Positions 42,782 to 50,963 of a stretch of 55,939 bases of DNA are shown piece after piece. The notes beneath the pieces are model-generated. The model had not been told where the DNA came from. It saw only the letters and a program-made list of their open reading frames with translations, and ran no database searches. A program made the position numbers and the translations under genes. Positions within the stretch are counted from its first letter, which is position 1, and each line of letters starts with the position of its first letter. The stretch is taken from positions 1-55,939 of the forward strand of contig CAYPHY010000034.1 in NCBI GenBank assembly GCA_964410625.1, given 5' to 3'. The stretch comes from CAYPHY01 sp964410625 (GTDB lineage Bacteria > Chloroflexota > Anaerolineae > Promineifilales > Promineifilaceae).

Positions 42782-44998
42782 TTAATCGGCCATTTCCAGC
42801 CCATCCAGGTTCGACGGGAAGCCATTGGCCGAACCATCCCAATGGAGCGATGGCGTGTAACTGCCATTGTTGTTAAGCGTCAGCTTGACAATATCTTTCG
42901 CGTTGCCGGTCACGCCAGCGAGGTTAAAGGCGCTGGCCAGCGAAACATAGAGGTCGCCATTGTCCGGGTCTACCCACAGGGCGTTGACGTCCTCCGCTTT
43001 TAACCCCTTTAGCGGCGTGCCATCGAAGAACAGCGACCAGCTTTGCTGATTGAGATTGAAGCCGAGTGCGTCCTCATCTTGCGCTTTCAGCGTGTTGCCG
43101 TTTGGCAGCGACACCGCGGCCGTCCCCGTTGTGCTGATCAGCAGGCGGCCGTCCGGCGTGAGGCCGAGCGCATCAATCTTCTCCGCCGCCGTTGTTAACT
43201 TGAAGGCGGAGCCATCGAAATACCACTGGAACGAACCGGCCGTATTGTTGCCGGTCGAGGTGGGGATGAAGCGCACCACATCTTGCGGCGTTACCTTGCC
43301 CAAACCAGGGATGTTTTGGTTGGCCGCAAAGGAGAGCAGGATGTGACCGTTGTCCAGAATCTCAAAGCCGCTGACATTCTTCTTGATGCCCACATCCGAG
43401 CCGTCGAAGTGCATCGTCCAGCCCGTTGTTGGGTCATATTTCAGGATGTCGGCCGGGGCAAAGGCCACGCCGTCCACTGTGCCAGAACCGGTAGTAGAGA
43501 CGAAGAAAGCGGCCGCTTGCGGTTGGCTGCCTGGCAATTCAAAAGCGCCGATGTCGCACTCATTCGACGATGGACTGCCGTTGCCATCCTGGTTGCGTGG
43601 TTCGCCACGTTGGTCAACACCGTTGACGGGTGCGGCCGTGCAGGAGGCGTTCGGTGCGCGGTCAATGGCCGGGCTGCCAGAGACGAGGGCGTGGGTCTTC
43701 GTCGGGCCACCGTTATTTGCCAGTGTCGTATTCAGAATTTCATCTAAGCCTTGCGCCGGAACAATGTCGGTTGCTCCGGGGGTGAAGCTAAAGGAATAGA
43801 CGTTCCCGTTATAACCAATGATGTTGTGGTTGTTGGCGATGATCGTCCCGCCACTACGGATTTCATCCGGTCCGCCATAGAATGGAAAGGTTGTCCCGTA
43901 ATAGCTGGAGTTGCCGGATACAATGGTGCGATTTAACTGCAATGTTCCTCCATTAACAATGCCACCGCCTCCGCCCATGGCGTAGTTGTCGGTGATCGTG
44001 CTATTGGTGACAACCATATTTCCTGTGTTATAAAGGCCGCCGCCATCCTCCGGCGAGATGTTGTTACCGGAGATAGTGCTGTTGGTGATGGTCATTTGTC
44101 CAGACCAGTTCGATATCCCGCCACCATAATAGTCGGCCGCATTCCAGTTGATGGTCGAACGGTCTATGGTCATCGTGCCGTAATTGCCGATGCCTGCACC
44201 GCCATTCACCCCAACATTCCGTTCAAACGTACTGTCAGTAACGGTCGCTGTCCCGCGATTGAGCAGACCACCGCCTCCAACATAGGCATAGTTTCTGGTG
44301 AAGACGCTGTTTTCAACGATCAAGGTGCCTTGGTTGAAAATGCCACCACCCACACCATCCGTCTCGCCATTGCTAATGGTCGTGTTGCGCAGGGTCAGTT
44401 TACGGCCGGGATCAACGACCAGAATGCGGAAGGGATCGGCCGTATCGGAGCGCGTGATCGTCGAGCCGTTACCCTCAATCACCACTGCACTGGTGATGAC
44501 CGGCAAGCCGGTGGGGCCAAACTGGGCGTTATGGGGAGCTGTCAGAACGAACGATCCGTTATTCGGTAATACAATAATATCTGCACCGCTGAGGTTGCCT
44601 GCGGCACAATCTGCTCGCAATTGTCCGGCCTTCGTTGCTCGTGCGTTGATAATCGCTTCGACAAGTGAGCATTGGCCGTTCTGCACATCCTCTACTTCGC
44701 CATTAACCACCGTGATCACTTTGTCGGTGGCGGCCTGGGCGTGTGGAGATGGCTGCACCAACGCCAACAACAAGGCCGCGCCGGTCAGCGTCACCGCTAA
44801 GCGGCGTTGCAGCCGCTTGCGCCACGGCCGTGGCAACTCGGCCAACTTCCGATAATACAGTGTGAAGCGCGGGAGGAATGCTCTCCGCTTCAACATCAGG
44901 CTTGCCAACCAGGTCGGACGGCTGTTGTCAGGTAGTCGTTCTCCGGCCGATGGCTGCTCGTCTACTAGATGCTCTTGAACTATCAATTTGCCGTTCAT
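42782..44998 (-). CDS. secreted right-handed beta-helix protein with C-terminal 'DGSDVGL' repeats (paralogue 3)
   Basis: A 738-residue protein. A long N-terminus with an internal signal or anchor (LAVTLTGAALLLALV near 70-85) leads to a CSLxEAI-type start (CSLVEAIINARA) of a right-handed beta-helix. It is built of glycine-rich turns such as GGGIFNQGTLIVENS and GGGLLNRGTATVTDS, as in polymorphic outer-membrane/pectin-lyase-like proteins (about 95-450). The last 290 residues carry the same repeats as paralogues 1 and 2 (HFDGSDVGIKKNV, YFDGSAFKLTTAAEKIDAL, FFDGTPLKGLKAEDVNAL). The start at 44998 has GAGAGGAAAC. It is the only one of the three without PPC domains. Confidence 0.78.
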   Translation of the reverse strand: MNGKLIVQEHLVDEQPSAGERLPDNSRPTWLASLMLKRRAFLPRFTLYYRKLAELPRPWRKRLQRRLAVTLTGAALLLALVQPSPHAQAATDKVITVVNGEVEDVQNGQCSLVEAIINARATKAGQLRADCAAGNLSGADIIVLPNNGSFVLTAPHNAQFGPTGLPVITSAVVIEGNGSTITRSDTADPFRILVVDPGRKLTLRNTTISNGETDGVGGGIFNQGTLIVENSVFTRNYAYVGGGGLLNRGTATVTDSTFERNVGVNGGAGIGNYGTMTIDRSTINWNAADYYGGGISNWSGQMTITNSTISGNNISPEDGGGLYNTGNMVVTNSTITDNYAMGGGGGIVNGGTLQLNRTIVSGNSSYYGTTFPFYGGPDEIRSGGTIIANNHNIIGYNGNVYSFSFTPGATDIVPAQGLDEILNTTLANNGGPTKTHALVSGSPAIDRAPNASCTAAPVNGVDQRGEPRNQDGNGSPSSNECDIGAFELPGSQPQAAAFFVSTTGSGTVDGVAFAPADILKYDPTTGWTMHFDGSDVGIKKNVSGFEILDNGHILLSFAANQNIPGLGKVTPQDVVRFIPTSTGNNTAGSFQWYFDGSAFKLTTAAEKIDALGLTPDGRLLISTTGTAAVSLPNGNTLKAQDEDALGFNLNQQSWSLFFDGTPLKGLKAEDVNALWVDPDNGDLYVSLASAFNLAGVTGNAKDIVKLTLNNNGSYTPSLHWDGSANGFPSNLDGLEMAD

Positions 44999-45110
44999 GG
45001 TTTGTTTCCTCTCGGTTCCTACCGAGCAACAACTAAAAGGATTGGAAAGCGCTTGGGGAGCCAGAAATTGGCGGCGGGCTAACTCCCGATATTGCACCAG
45101 CATAGCCAAA

Positions 45111-45154
45111 CAGCGTGTAACCAGTGTGTAATCAGCGTGTAACCAGCGTGTAAT
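45111..45154. repeat. four tandem 11-bp repeats CAGCGTGTAAC
   Basis: The units at 45111, 45122, 45133 and 45144 read CAGCGTGTAAC, CAGTGTGTAAT, CAGCGTGTAAC and CAGCGTGTAAT without gaps. The 11-bp period is one turn of DNA, as in OmpR/PhoB-family direct-repeat sites. The array begins at the predicted transcription start of paralogue 3 and runs into its leader. Confidence 0.85.
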
Positions 45155-45158
45155 TCTC

Positions 45159-45222
45159 GTTTTATGTCAAGTTGAAGAACAAGAAGTGACAAAGATCAGC
45201 GAAATACCATGACAAATGTCAT
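45159..45222 (-). promoter_or_regulatory. FNR/CRP-like promoter of paralogue 3
   Basis: On the minus strand the -10 is TAAAAC (45164-45159), the same hexamer as for paralogue 2. Site 1 is GTGAC-AAAG-ATCAG (45186-45199), centred 28.5 bases from the -10. Site 2 is ATGAC-AAAT-GTCAT (45209-45222), a perfect palindrome 23 bp further upstream. The predicted start is near 45152. Confidence 0.65.
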
Positions 45223-45250
45223 TATTTAGAAAATCGAACGATGGGGTTTA

Positions 45251-45294
45251 GAAACCGGGTTTTGGCGACTTCATTGCTGGGTAAACCCGGTTTC
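45251..45294 (-). repeat. GAAACCGGGTTT hairpin after the formate dehydrogenase gene
   Basis: The 12-bp arms GAAACCGGGTTT and AAACCCGGTTTC start 15 bp after the formate dehydrogenase stop. There is no T-run, but the position fits a transcript 3' end. Confidence 0.65.
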
Positions 45295-45308
45295 CATGAG
45301 CCTTGATG

Positions 45309-47378
45309 TCACGTTGCCAGCTCAACCTTGACAGCGCAAACCTTGTACTCTGGGATTTTGGCCGTTGGGTCAACCGCATCAATCGTCAGCAAGTTGACCG
45401 CCGCCTCCACATAGTGGAAAGTCATAAACACCGTACCAACCGGCGAGCGGTTGGTCACATTGGCCGTCGCCACCACCTGCCCGCGCCGCGAGCTGACGCG
45501 CACCAGATCGCCATCGTGGATCGCGAGATCGGCCGCGTCCTGCGGGTTGATCTCCACTTCTGCCTCCGGCGCAATCGCTTCCAGGCCCGGCGAACGACGC
45601 GACATGGTGCCGCCGTGCCAATGGAAGAGGATGCGGCCGGTGGAGAGGATGAAGGGGTATTCGGCGTCGGCTTCTTCGGCCGGAGGGCGGTGGGCTACCG
45701 GACAGAACAGCCCCTTGCCGCGCGTGAACGTTTTCGTATGCAGAATCGGCGTGCCAGGGTGGTCGGCCGTCGGGCAAGGCCATTGCAGCCCGCCCTTTTC
45801 CAGCCGCTCATGAGACATCCCTGCATACGAAGGCGTCACCGTCGCCATTTCGGCGAAAATGTCGGCCGGACTGTCGTAATGCCAGTTGGCATCCAGCCGG
45901 TTCGCCAGGTTGGTGATGATTTGCCAGTCGGGGCGGGCGTTACCAATTGGCTCCAACACCGGCCGGATTAGCTGGACGCGCCGCTCGGTGCTGGTGAATG
46001 TCCCCGTTTTCTCGGCAAAGCTGACCGCCGGTAAGACCATATCAGCCATCTCCGCCGTTTCGTTGGGGAAAATATCCTGCACGGCCAGAAATTCCACCCG
46101 CTCCAACGCTTCACGCACGTGGTTCAGGTTCGGGTCAGAGAGCATTGGGTTTTCACCCATGATGAAGATGGCACGGATACGGCCGTCCAACACCCTATGC
46201 ATAATCTCCGTCACCGTCAAACCAGGGGTGGGGCTTAACTTGGCAAGCGGCACTCCCCAGGCAGCGGCGAACTTTTGCCGCACTTCCTCGCTGGCGACGG
46301 GCTGGTAGGCGGGAAAGACGTTGGGCAGGCCGCCCATGTCGCACGCCCCCTGCACATTGTTCTGCCCGCGCAACGGGTTGAGGCCCGTCCCCGGACGGCC
46401 GATATGCCCCGTCAGCAACGCCAGGTTAGAGAGCGCTTTCACATTGTCCGTGCCGGTGGTGTGTTGGGTGATGCCCATCGCCCAAAAGATCGCTCCATTA
46501 GTCGCTCCGGCATACATGCGGGCTGCGGCGATGATTTGCTCGGCCGGTACGCCGGAGATTGCCGCCGCCCGTTCCGACGTCCAATCGGCGACGGCCGCGG
46601 CCAGTTCCTCAAACCCCTCCGTCCGTTCGGCGATAAAGGTCTCATTTACCAGCCCTTCGGCGATGATTACATGCGCCATTGCGTTGAAGATGGCGATGTC
46701 CGTCCCCGGCTGCTGGCGGAGGTGGAGCGCAGCAAAAGCGGCCAGATCGATCTCGCGTGGGTCAATCAGGATCAGTTGCGCTCCATGTTTCCGCACCGCC
46801 TTTTTCATCTGCAGGCTGAGCACGGGATGGGCTTCGGTCGTATTGGAGCCGGTGACCAACAGCACATCGGCCGCGACAATGTCGGCGATAGAGTTGGTCA
46901 TCGCCCCAGAACCCAGTGTCGTCGCCAGACCGGCGACGCTACTGCTGTGTCAGAGACGGGCGCAATGGTCTACATTGTTGGTGCCGATGACCGCGCGGGC
47001 GAACTTTTGCAGCAGGTAGTTCTCTTCATTGGTGCATTTGGCCGAGGTAAGGATGGCGATGCTGTCCGGCCCGTGTTCGTCGCGAATGGCACGCAACCGC
47101 CCGGCGATGGTATCCAGTGCAACCCGCCAGGAGACAGGCTCAAAGGCGGCCGAACTGCCCTTCTTGCCGGTACGCACAAGGGGTTGGGTCAGCCGGTCGG
47201 GGGCATGGACAAAATCATAGCCAAAGCGACCCTTGACGCAGAGATTGCCTTTGTTCACGTTGTTGTCGAAGCGGCCGTTGGCACGGTAAATCAAGCCATC
47301 CTTGACGTGTAAGTCAATCTGGCAGCCCACACCGCAGTAGGGGCAGGTAGTTGGAACAATCCGGTCAGGAGAGAGCAT
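45309..47378 (-). CDS. fdhF: selenocysteine-containing formate dehydrogenase, alpha (FdhF-type) subunit
   Basis: A single 689-residue gene with an in-frame TGA at codon 143 read as selenocysteine. The N-terminal [4Fe-4S] site is CPYCGVGC ... NLCVKG. Sequence around the TGA is HCARL-U-HSSSVAGLATTLGSG, matching the CARV-U-HGPSVAGL region of E. coli FdhF (Sec140), including the catalytic His after Sec. bis-MGD-binding parts follow (LVTGSNTTEAHPV, MGENPMLSDPNLNHV, GTFTSTERR, LSTGRILFHWHGGTMSRR). The fold continues unbroken across the TGA, so this is not a pseudogene. It oxidises formate to CO2, or the reverse, in the cytoplasm. AAGGAAAG precedes the ATG. No electron-transfer subunit is adjacent. 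Confidence 0.93.
46921..46952 (-). promoter_or_regulatory. bacterial SECIS element of fdhF
   Basis: After the TGA (46952-46950) the mRNA folds into a stem GUCGCC / GGCGAC (46937-46932 and 46926-46921) with apical loop GGUCU. The loop equals that of E. coli fdhF as I recall it, and the 18 bases between UGA and loop are the same distance. A lower AGU/ACU pair extends the stem. This is the SelB-binding signal. Confidence 0.88.
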
Positions 47379-47420
47379 GGTGCTTTCCTTAGATTAATAT
47401 CAATAAGACTTGCGCATTTT

Positions 47421-47480
47421 TGACACAAATTGCACGAATAACACGAAAATTTTCGTGAATTTCGTACGCAAATTTGTGCC
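47421..47480. repeat. ACACAAATTGCACGAAT hairpin word repeat
   Basis: GACACAAATTGCACGAATAAC and its partial complement TTTCGTGAATTTCG...AAATTTGTGCC. It lies in the predicted leader of the fdhF mRNA. Confidence 0.8.
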
Positions 47481-47534
47481 GTGCGTAACTCTTTATCAAA
47501 CTATGCCTGATGATGCATTTCCATCATCGTATGT

Positions 47535-47599
47535 ATCATAAAATTGGACAGGAGAAGGGCATAGTGACAGGTGTCATACTCATCTTTGACGATGCTCAC
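47535..47599 (-). promoter_or_regulatory. FNR/CRP-like promoter of fdhF
   Basis: On the minus strand the -10 is TATGAT (47540-47535). Site 1 is GTGAC-AGGT-GTCAT (47564-47577), centred 30.5 bases from the -10. Site 2 is TTGAC-GATG-CTCAC (47586-47599), 22 bp further upstream. The predicted start is near 47528, with a leader of about 150 bases. Confidence 0.65.
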
Positions 47600-47638
47600 C
47601 CATTGCAATGCTTAACGGATGACTACTGTCTGAAATAC

Positions 47639-47783
47639 ATCGTTTCAAAAGTTATTTGCTCATCTGTCATTCCGAGCGGAGCGAGGAATCCCTGACGATT
47701 GCGTTGACCAGTGAAACGCTAGGGATTCCTCGCTCCGAAGACTCCGCTCGGAATGACAGTTGGACTACTTTTGAAACAATGTA
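47639..47783. repeat. 'TCATTCCGAGCGGAG' palindromic element, copy 2 (MITE-like)
   Basis: The core 47665-47758 begins TGTCATTCCGAGCGGAG and ends CTCCGCTCGGAATGACA. Outside it, ATACATCGTTTCAAAAGT on the left pairs with ACTTTTGAAACAATGTACT on the right, so the whole 145 bp is one imperfect inverted repeat. It has no gene. Copy 1 is at 7811-7903. Confidence 0.85.
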
Positions 47784-47811
47784 CTGAATAACGCTCCCAA
47801 TCAATGCACAC

Positions 47812-47868
47812 GGGTCAAACGGATAAACACGGATTTCAAGGGGAAATCCGTGTTTATCCGTTTGACCC
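47812..47868. repeat. perfect 25-bp inverted repeat (ACGGATAAACACGGATTT)
   Basis: The arms 47812-47836 and 47844-47868 are exact complements with a 7-base loop; a CATCCGTGTTTAT tail follows. It lies 31 bp after the SLC13 gene stop (minus strand) and may end that transcript. Confidence 0.88.
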
Positions 47869-47898
47869 GTTTCATCCGTGTTTATGGTCAAACTTTGG

Positions 47899-49326
47899 TT
47901 ATATACCGAGCAGGTTCAAGACCCAGGGGCCGGTGAGCGTGATCAGCAGGCAGCCCAAGAGCATGATCAACATGCCGACGACGAGCAAGTCCCGGCTTTT
48001 CAGGCCACCTTCGCCAAAAACCATCGCGTTCGGGGGTGTGCTGATGATGAAGGGAATGCCCACCGAGGCGGCCAGGGCGATCAGAACGGCCGTCGAAGGC
48101 ACAACATGAAGCGTGTTGGCTAAGGGGATCAGCATCGTCGCCGTTGCCGTATTGCTCATCAGGGCGGAGAGTGTCGCGCTGGTAAAGGAAAGGATACCCA
48201 GTTGTGCCACCGCCGGGATGTGGCTCCAGGGGATAGCACCGGTGAAGGCGTAGATCAGGCCGGAAGCTTCCAGCAAGCGGCCGATCCCCAGCCCACCAGC
48301 AATCAGGATCAGGGTAGACCAGTCAATCAGCGCCAGATCGTCCCGCTTGAGCAGCCCGCTGCCAAACAACATAGCCACAGCCAACAACGCTACCTGGGCT
48401 GCGCCGATGCCATGCCACGGTTCTGTGAGCCAGGCCAGAATGGTCAGCACAAAAACGACAACCACCTGCCTGGCACCCGGCGGGAGTTTATGTTCGGCCG
48501 TCTCCGGCAATTCAATCCGGCCGCGTACCCGAAATGTACCCAGAACAAATAGAAGCCCAACCAGCAACAATCCGGCGGTCAGGGGCAGCGCGAATGACAT
48601 CCACTTGAGAAAGGTGATCGGCTCCGTAGCAGAAATGGCAGCCAGGGCGATGGCGTTCGGGCCGGAACTGATCGGCGTTCCCATTCCGCCAAGATTCGCG
48701 CCCAATGCCACGGCCAGCAGCAAAGCGCGGCGAAACGTGTCCTCTTTTGGGAGCTGGGCAGTTATCGGCCGCAAGGCGACAATCATCATCGCCGCTGCGG
48801 CGATATTGGACATCCACATCGAGAGAAAGGTCGTGGTAAAAGCCAGCAGGGCTAACAAGACGATGCGGCGACCGGCGGAAACGCGCACCACCCAATGGGC
48901 CAGGAAGGCATCAAGCTGGTAGTGGCTGGCGGCCGCGCTAAGCGTAAAACCGCCGAGGAAAAGCACGATGACCGGATCGGCCGACCAGCCCAAGACCGAG
49001 GCCAGGTTGAAATCGTCGTTGATGGTTTGCAACAAAAGCGGCGTTAAAGCCCACAACAGGAACGTCGGCACGTAGGGCGGAACTAGCTCACTCAGCCAGA
49101 GCGTAATACAGACCCCGACAATAAACGTGGCATAGGCCATCTGCCTGTCGCCGATTTGCGAAGCGACCAGCAGCCAGGCAAGGCCAATCGCGGCAACCAG
49201 GATAAGCTGCTTGCGCGAGAAGGATGTAAAGGGAGAATGTCCGGCGATGGGCGGCACGGCCGCAGACGCGCCTGGAAGCGGCTGGGCATCCCCAAGCAGT
49301 TTCTTTATACGAATGGTGTTAGTCAT
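47899..49326 (-). CDS. SLC13 (DASS) family anion symporter without RCK domains
   Basis: A 475-residue carrier with about 11-12 helices. The paired signature regions are visible: WMSNIAAAAMMIVAL and GTPISSGPNAIALAA in the first half, SALMSNTATATMLIPLA (the SNT motif) and STPPNAMVFGEGG in the second. Unlike the carrier at 5003-6781 it has no TrkA-C insert. It probably brings in dicarboxylates, citrate or sulfate with sodium. The N-terminal 25 residues are a variable cytoplasmic tail. It forms its own unit, framed by hairpins on both sides. Confidence 0.88.
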   Translation of the reverse strand: MTNTIRIKKLLGDAQPLPGASAAVPPIAGHSPFTSFSRKQLILVAAIGLAWLLVASQIGDRQMAYATFIVGVCITLWLSELVPPYVPTFLLWALTPLLLQTINDDFNLASVLGWSADPVIVLFLGGFTLSAAASHYQLDAFLAHWVVRVSAGRRIVLLALLAFTTTFLSMWMSNIAAAAMMIVALRPITAQLPKEDTFRRALLLAVALGANLGGMGTPISSGPNAIALAAISATEPITFLKWMSFALPLTAGLLLVGLLFVLGTFRVRGRIELPETAEHKLPPGARQVVVVFVLTILAWLTEPWHGIGAAQVALLAVAMLFGSGLLKRDDLALIDWSTLILIAGGLGIGRLLEASGLIYAFTGAIPWSHIPAVAQLGILSFTSATLSALMSNTATATMLIPLANTLHVVPSTAVLIALAASVGIPFIISTPPNAMVFGEGGLKSRDLLVVGMLIMLLGCLLITLTGPWVLNLLGI

Positions 49327-49334
49327 ATTTGTAA

Positions 49335-49411
49335 CCGTAGCGGTTATGTTCTGGATTGGGCAAACAAGTTTACTGGGCTAATTCGCCCAATCCACAGGGT
49401 TGTCGCTACGG
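49335..49411. repeat. nested hairpin CCGTAGCG / GGATTGGGC
   Basis: The outer arms CCGTAGCG (49335-49342) and CGCTACGG (49404-49411) enclose the inner arms GGATTGGGC (49353-49361) and GCCCAATCC (49385-49393). The outer right arm overlaps the stop codon of the universal stress protein gene. Confidence 0.7.
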
Positions 49412-50329
49412 CCGAACGATGAGCATCGCGCAAGGTGAACGACGCAATATTTTTTCGGTCACGCTACCATAGACCCAACGTTGCGGGCCGGTGCGGCCGT
49501 GGGTGGACATGGCGATTAAGTCCACATCATGGTATTCGACATAGTCAAGAATAGCCTGCGCTACCGGCCCATAGCTGACCACACCGTTGAGCCGCAAACC
49601 GCGCCGCTGGAAGCGGCGGATTATTCCTTCTAAATACTCTTGTGGTTGGGAGGTAATATCCAATAGATAATGCTCGCCGAGACCATGTTCCACCTTCTCC
49701 AGATCGCTCACAAATTCCGGCGAGTAGTCCGGCGGTTGCTCAACGCGCAAGAACGTCACCTCGCAGCCAAGTTTGCTTGCCACCGCCAGTGCCGGTTCGA
49801 GAATCTTTTCCGCCAGCGGCGAACCGTCAAGCGTGATCAGCATGTGGCGGATAGGTGTTTCTGAACGCACAGTCAGCACCGGGCAGGGGGCGCTGTGCAA
49901 CACGCGCTCAGCAACGCTACCCATCACCCAACGGGAAAGCCCGGAACGGCCGTGGGTGCCCATAACGATCAGATCAACATCCCCTTCGGCGACCGTGTCC
50001 ACAATCACACCGGCGACATCCCCTTCCATTACTCTGGTCGTAACGGTCAGACGGGGCTGTTCATGCGTCATCCGCAGCGTGTGCAGATACCCCTCTGCCT
50101 GGCGGCGCACTGTGCGTTGGCGCTCGGCCGCATCAGGAGCCTCCGACCAATACATATTGCCGCTCGCCGCCAGAGGGACCATCGTTTCCTCATAGACAGG
50201 GACATGCAAGAGGACTAGACGGCCGCTGCCGTCTTCATCGACCGTCGGTCGCGCCAGGCGAATGGCGGGTTGCAGCGCATATTCCGCTAAGGGCGAACCA
50301 TCTAACGGAACAAGAACTTTCTTAAACAT
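49406..50329 (-). CDS. tandem universal stress protein (UspA) domains
   Basis: A 307-residue cytosolic protein made of two Usp domains. Each carries the ATP-binding GxxGx(9)G(S/T) motif: GTHGRSGLSRWVMGSVAE near residue 129 and STHGRTGPQRWVYGSVTE near residue 277, so both probably bind ATP. The domains start KKVLVPLDGSPLAEYAL and RHMLITLDGSPLAEKIL. It starts 12 bp after the oxidoreductase gamma gene and so is probably the last gene of that operon, linking it to energy or redox stress. Confidence 0.92.
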   Translation of the reverse strand: MFKKVLVPLDGSPLAEYALQPAIRLARPTVDEDGSGRLVLLHVPVYEETMVPLAASGNMYWSEAPDAAERQRTVRRQAEGYLHTLRMTHEQPRLTVTTRVMEGDVAGVIVDTVAEGDVDLIVMGTHGRSGLSRWVMGSVAERVLHSAPCPVLTVRSETPIRHMLITLDGSPLAEKILEPALAVASKLGCEVTFLRVEQPPDYSPEFVSDLEKVEHGLGEHYLLDITSQPQEYLEGIIRRFQRRGLRLNGVVSYGPVAQAILDYVEYHDVDLIAMSTHGRTGPQRWVYGSVTEKILRRSPCAMLIVRP

Positions 50330-50341
50330 AATTACTCCTTT

Positions 50342-50941
50342 TCAATGAGTGGTGAGTGACGAGTGGCGAGTGACGAGCATCTCTTCACTAGCCACTCGCC
50401 GCTCACCACTCCCCACTGAATAGCCGCGTCGCAGCACCTCCACATTTTGGGCAGTCAGGTGTTGCTTATCGGCCGGTAAATGGTCATTTAATGCTTGCTC
50501 AACGGCCGCCAGCGGCAGGATCGGCCGGGCGGCCAACAATGCACCCAGGGCAGCCATGTTGAGCATTTTGCGGCTACCCCACTCTTCGGCGATGGCATTG
50601 GCCGGGACATAGACAGTGGTGATGTCCTCCCTGTCGCTTTCGCTGTCAATTAGTGAGCTATTGACAATTAACAGCCCACTCGCTTTGACCAACGGCTCAT
50701 ACTTATCATAGGAAGGTTGATTGAGGACAATCGCTACATCGGGCCGGGCCACGACTGGTGCGCCAATCGCCTCGTCGCTGATGTTGACAACACAATGGGC
50801 CGTGCCGCCGCGCATTTCCGGGCCATAAGAGGGGATCCAGGTGACTTGACGGCCGCTGTCCATTGCCGCATAAGCCAGCAACTGTCCGGCAAACAACACC
50901 CCTTGCCCCCCAAACCCGGCGATAATAATTGAAGTTTCCAT
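50342..50941 (-). CDS. 2-oxoacid:ferredoxin oxidoreductase, gamma subunit
   Basis: A 199-residue gamma subunit of the POR/VOR/KOR family, with the opening IIIAGFGGQGVLFAGQLLA, the CoA-site region WIPSYGPEMRGGTAHC and NMAALGALLA. The start at 50941 (METSIIIAGF) is the family start; a frame reaching 51013 is encoded by a GCGGATGACG repeat. The last 22 residues (SGERRVASEEMLVTRHSSL...) are the translation of a GTGGCGAGTG repeat that has invaded the 3' end and now provides the stop codon. It works with the alpha, beta and delta subunits at 52.4-54.6 kb, although the aminotransferase gene lies between. Confidence 0.9.
   Translation of the reverse strand: METSIIIAGFGGQGVLFAGQLLAYAAMDSGRQVTWIPSYGPEMRGGTAHCVVNISDEAIGAPVVARPDVAIVLNQPSYDKYEPLVKASGLLIVNSSLIDSESDREDITTVYVPANAIAEEWGSRKMLNMAALGALLAARPILPLAAVEQALNDHLPADKQHLTAQNVEVLRRGYSVGSGERRVASEEMLVTRHSSLTTH
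50343..50418. repeat. GTGGCGAGTGACGAG hairpin inside the gamma-subunit gene end
   Basis: GAGTGGTGAGTGACGAGTGG on the left pairs with CCACTCGCCGCTCACCACTC on the right around GAGCATCTCTTCACTA. It forms the 3' end of the gamma gene and may double as its terminator. Confidence 0.8.
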
Positions 50942-50963
50942 AGAATCATCCAATCCTTTTTGA

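Noticed and set aside
45111..45154. Replication or plasmid iterons
   Set aside because: Iterons are usually longer (about 17-22 bp) and lie beside a rep gene; here the repeats sit at a promoter start inside a chromosomal gene cluster.
46901..46952. TGA splitting the formate dehydrogenase into two genes or making it a pseudogene
   Set aside because: The sequence continues in frame, the TGA is exactly at the known Sec position, the catalytic His follows, and a SECIS-type hairpin is present. It is one selenoprotein gene.
46275..47312. 345-codon plus-strand frame opposite the formate dehydrogenase gene
   Set aside because: It is antisense to a well supported gene, has no recognisable domain and is explained by the high GC content.
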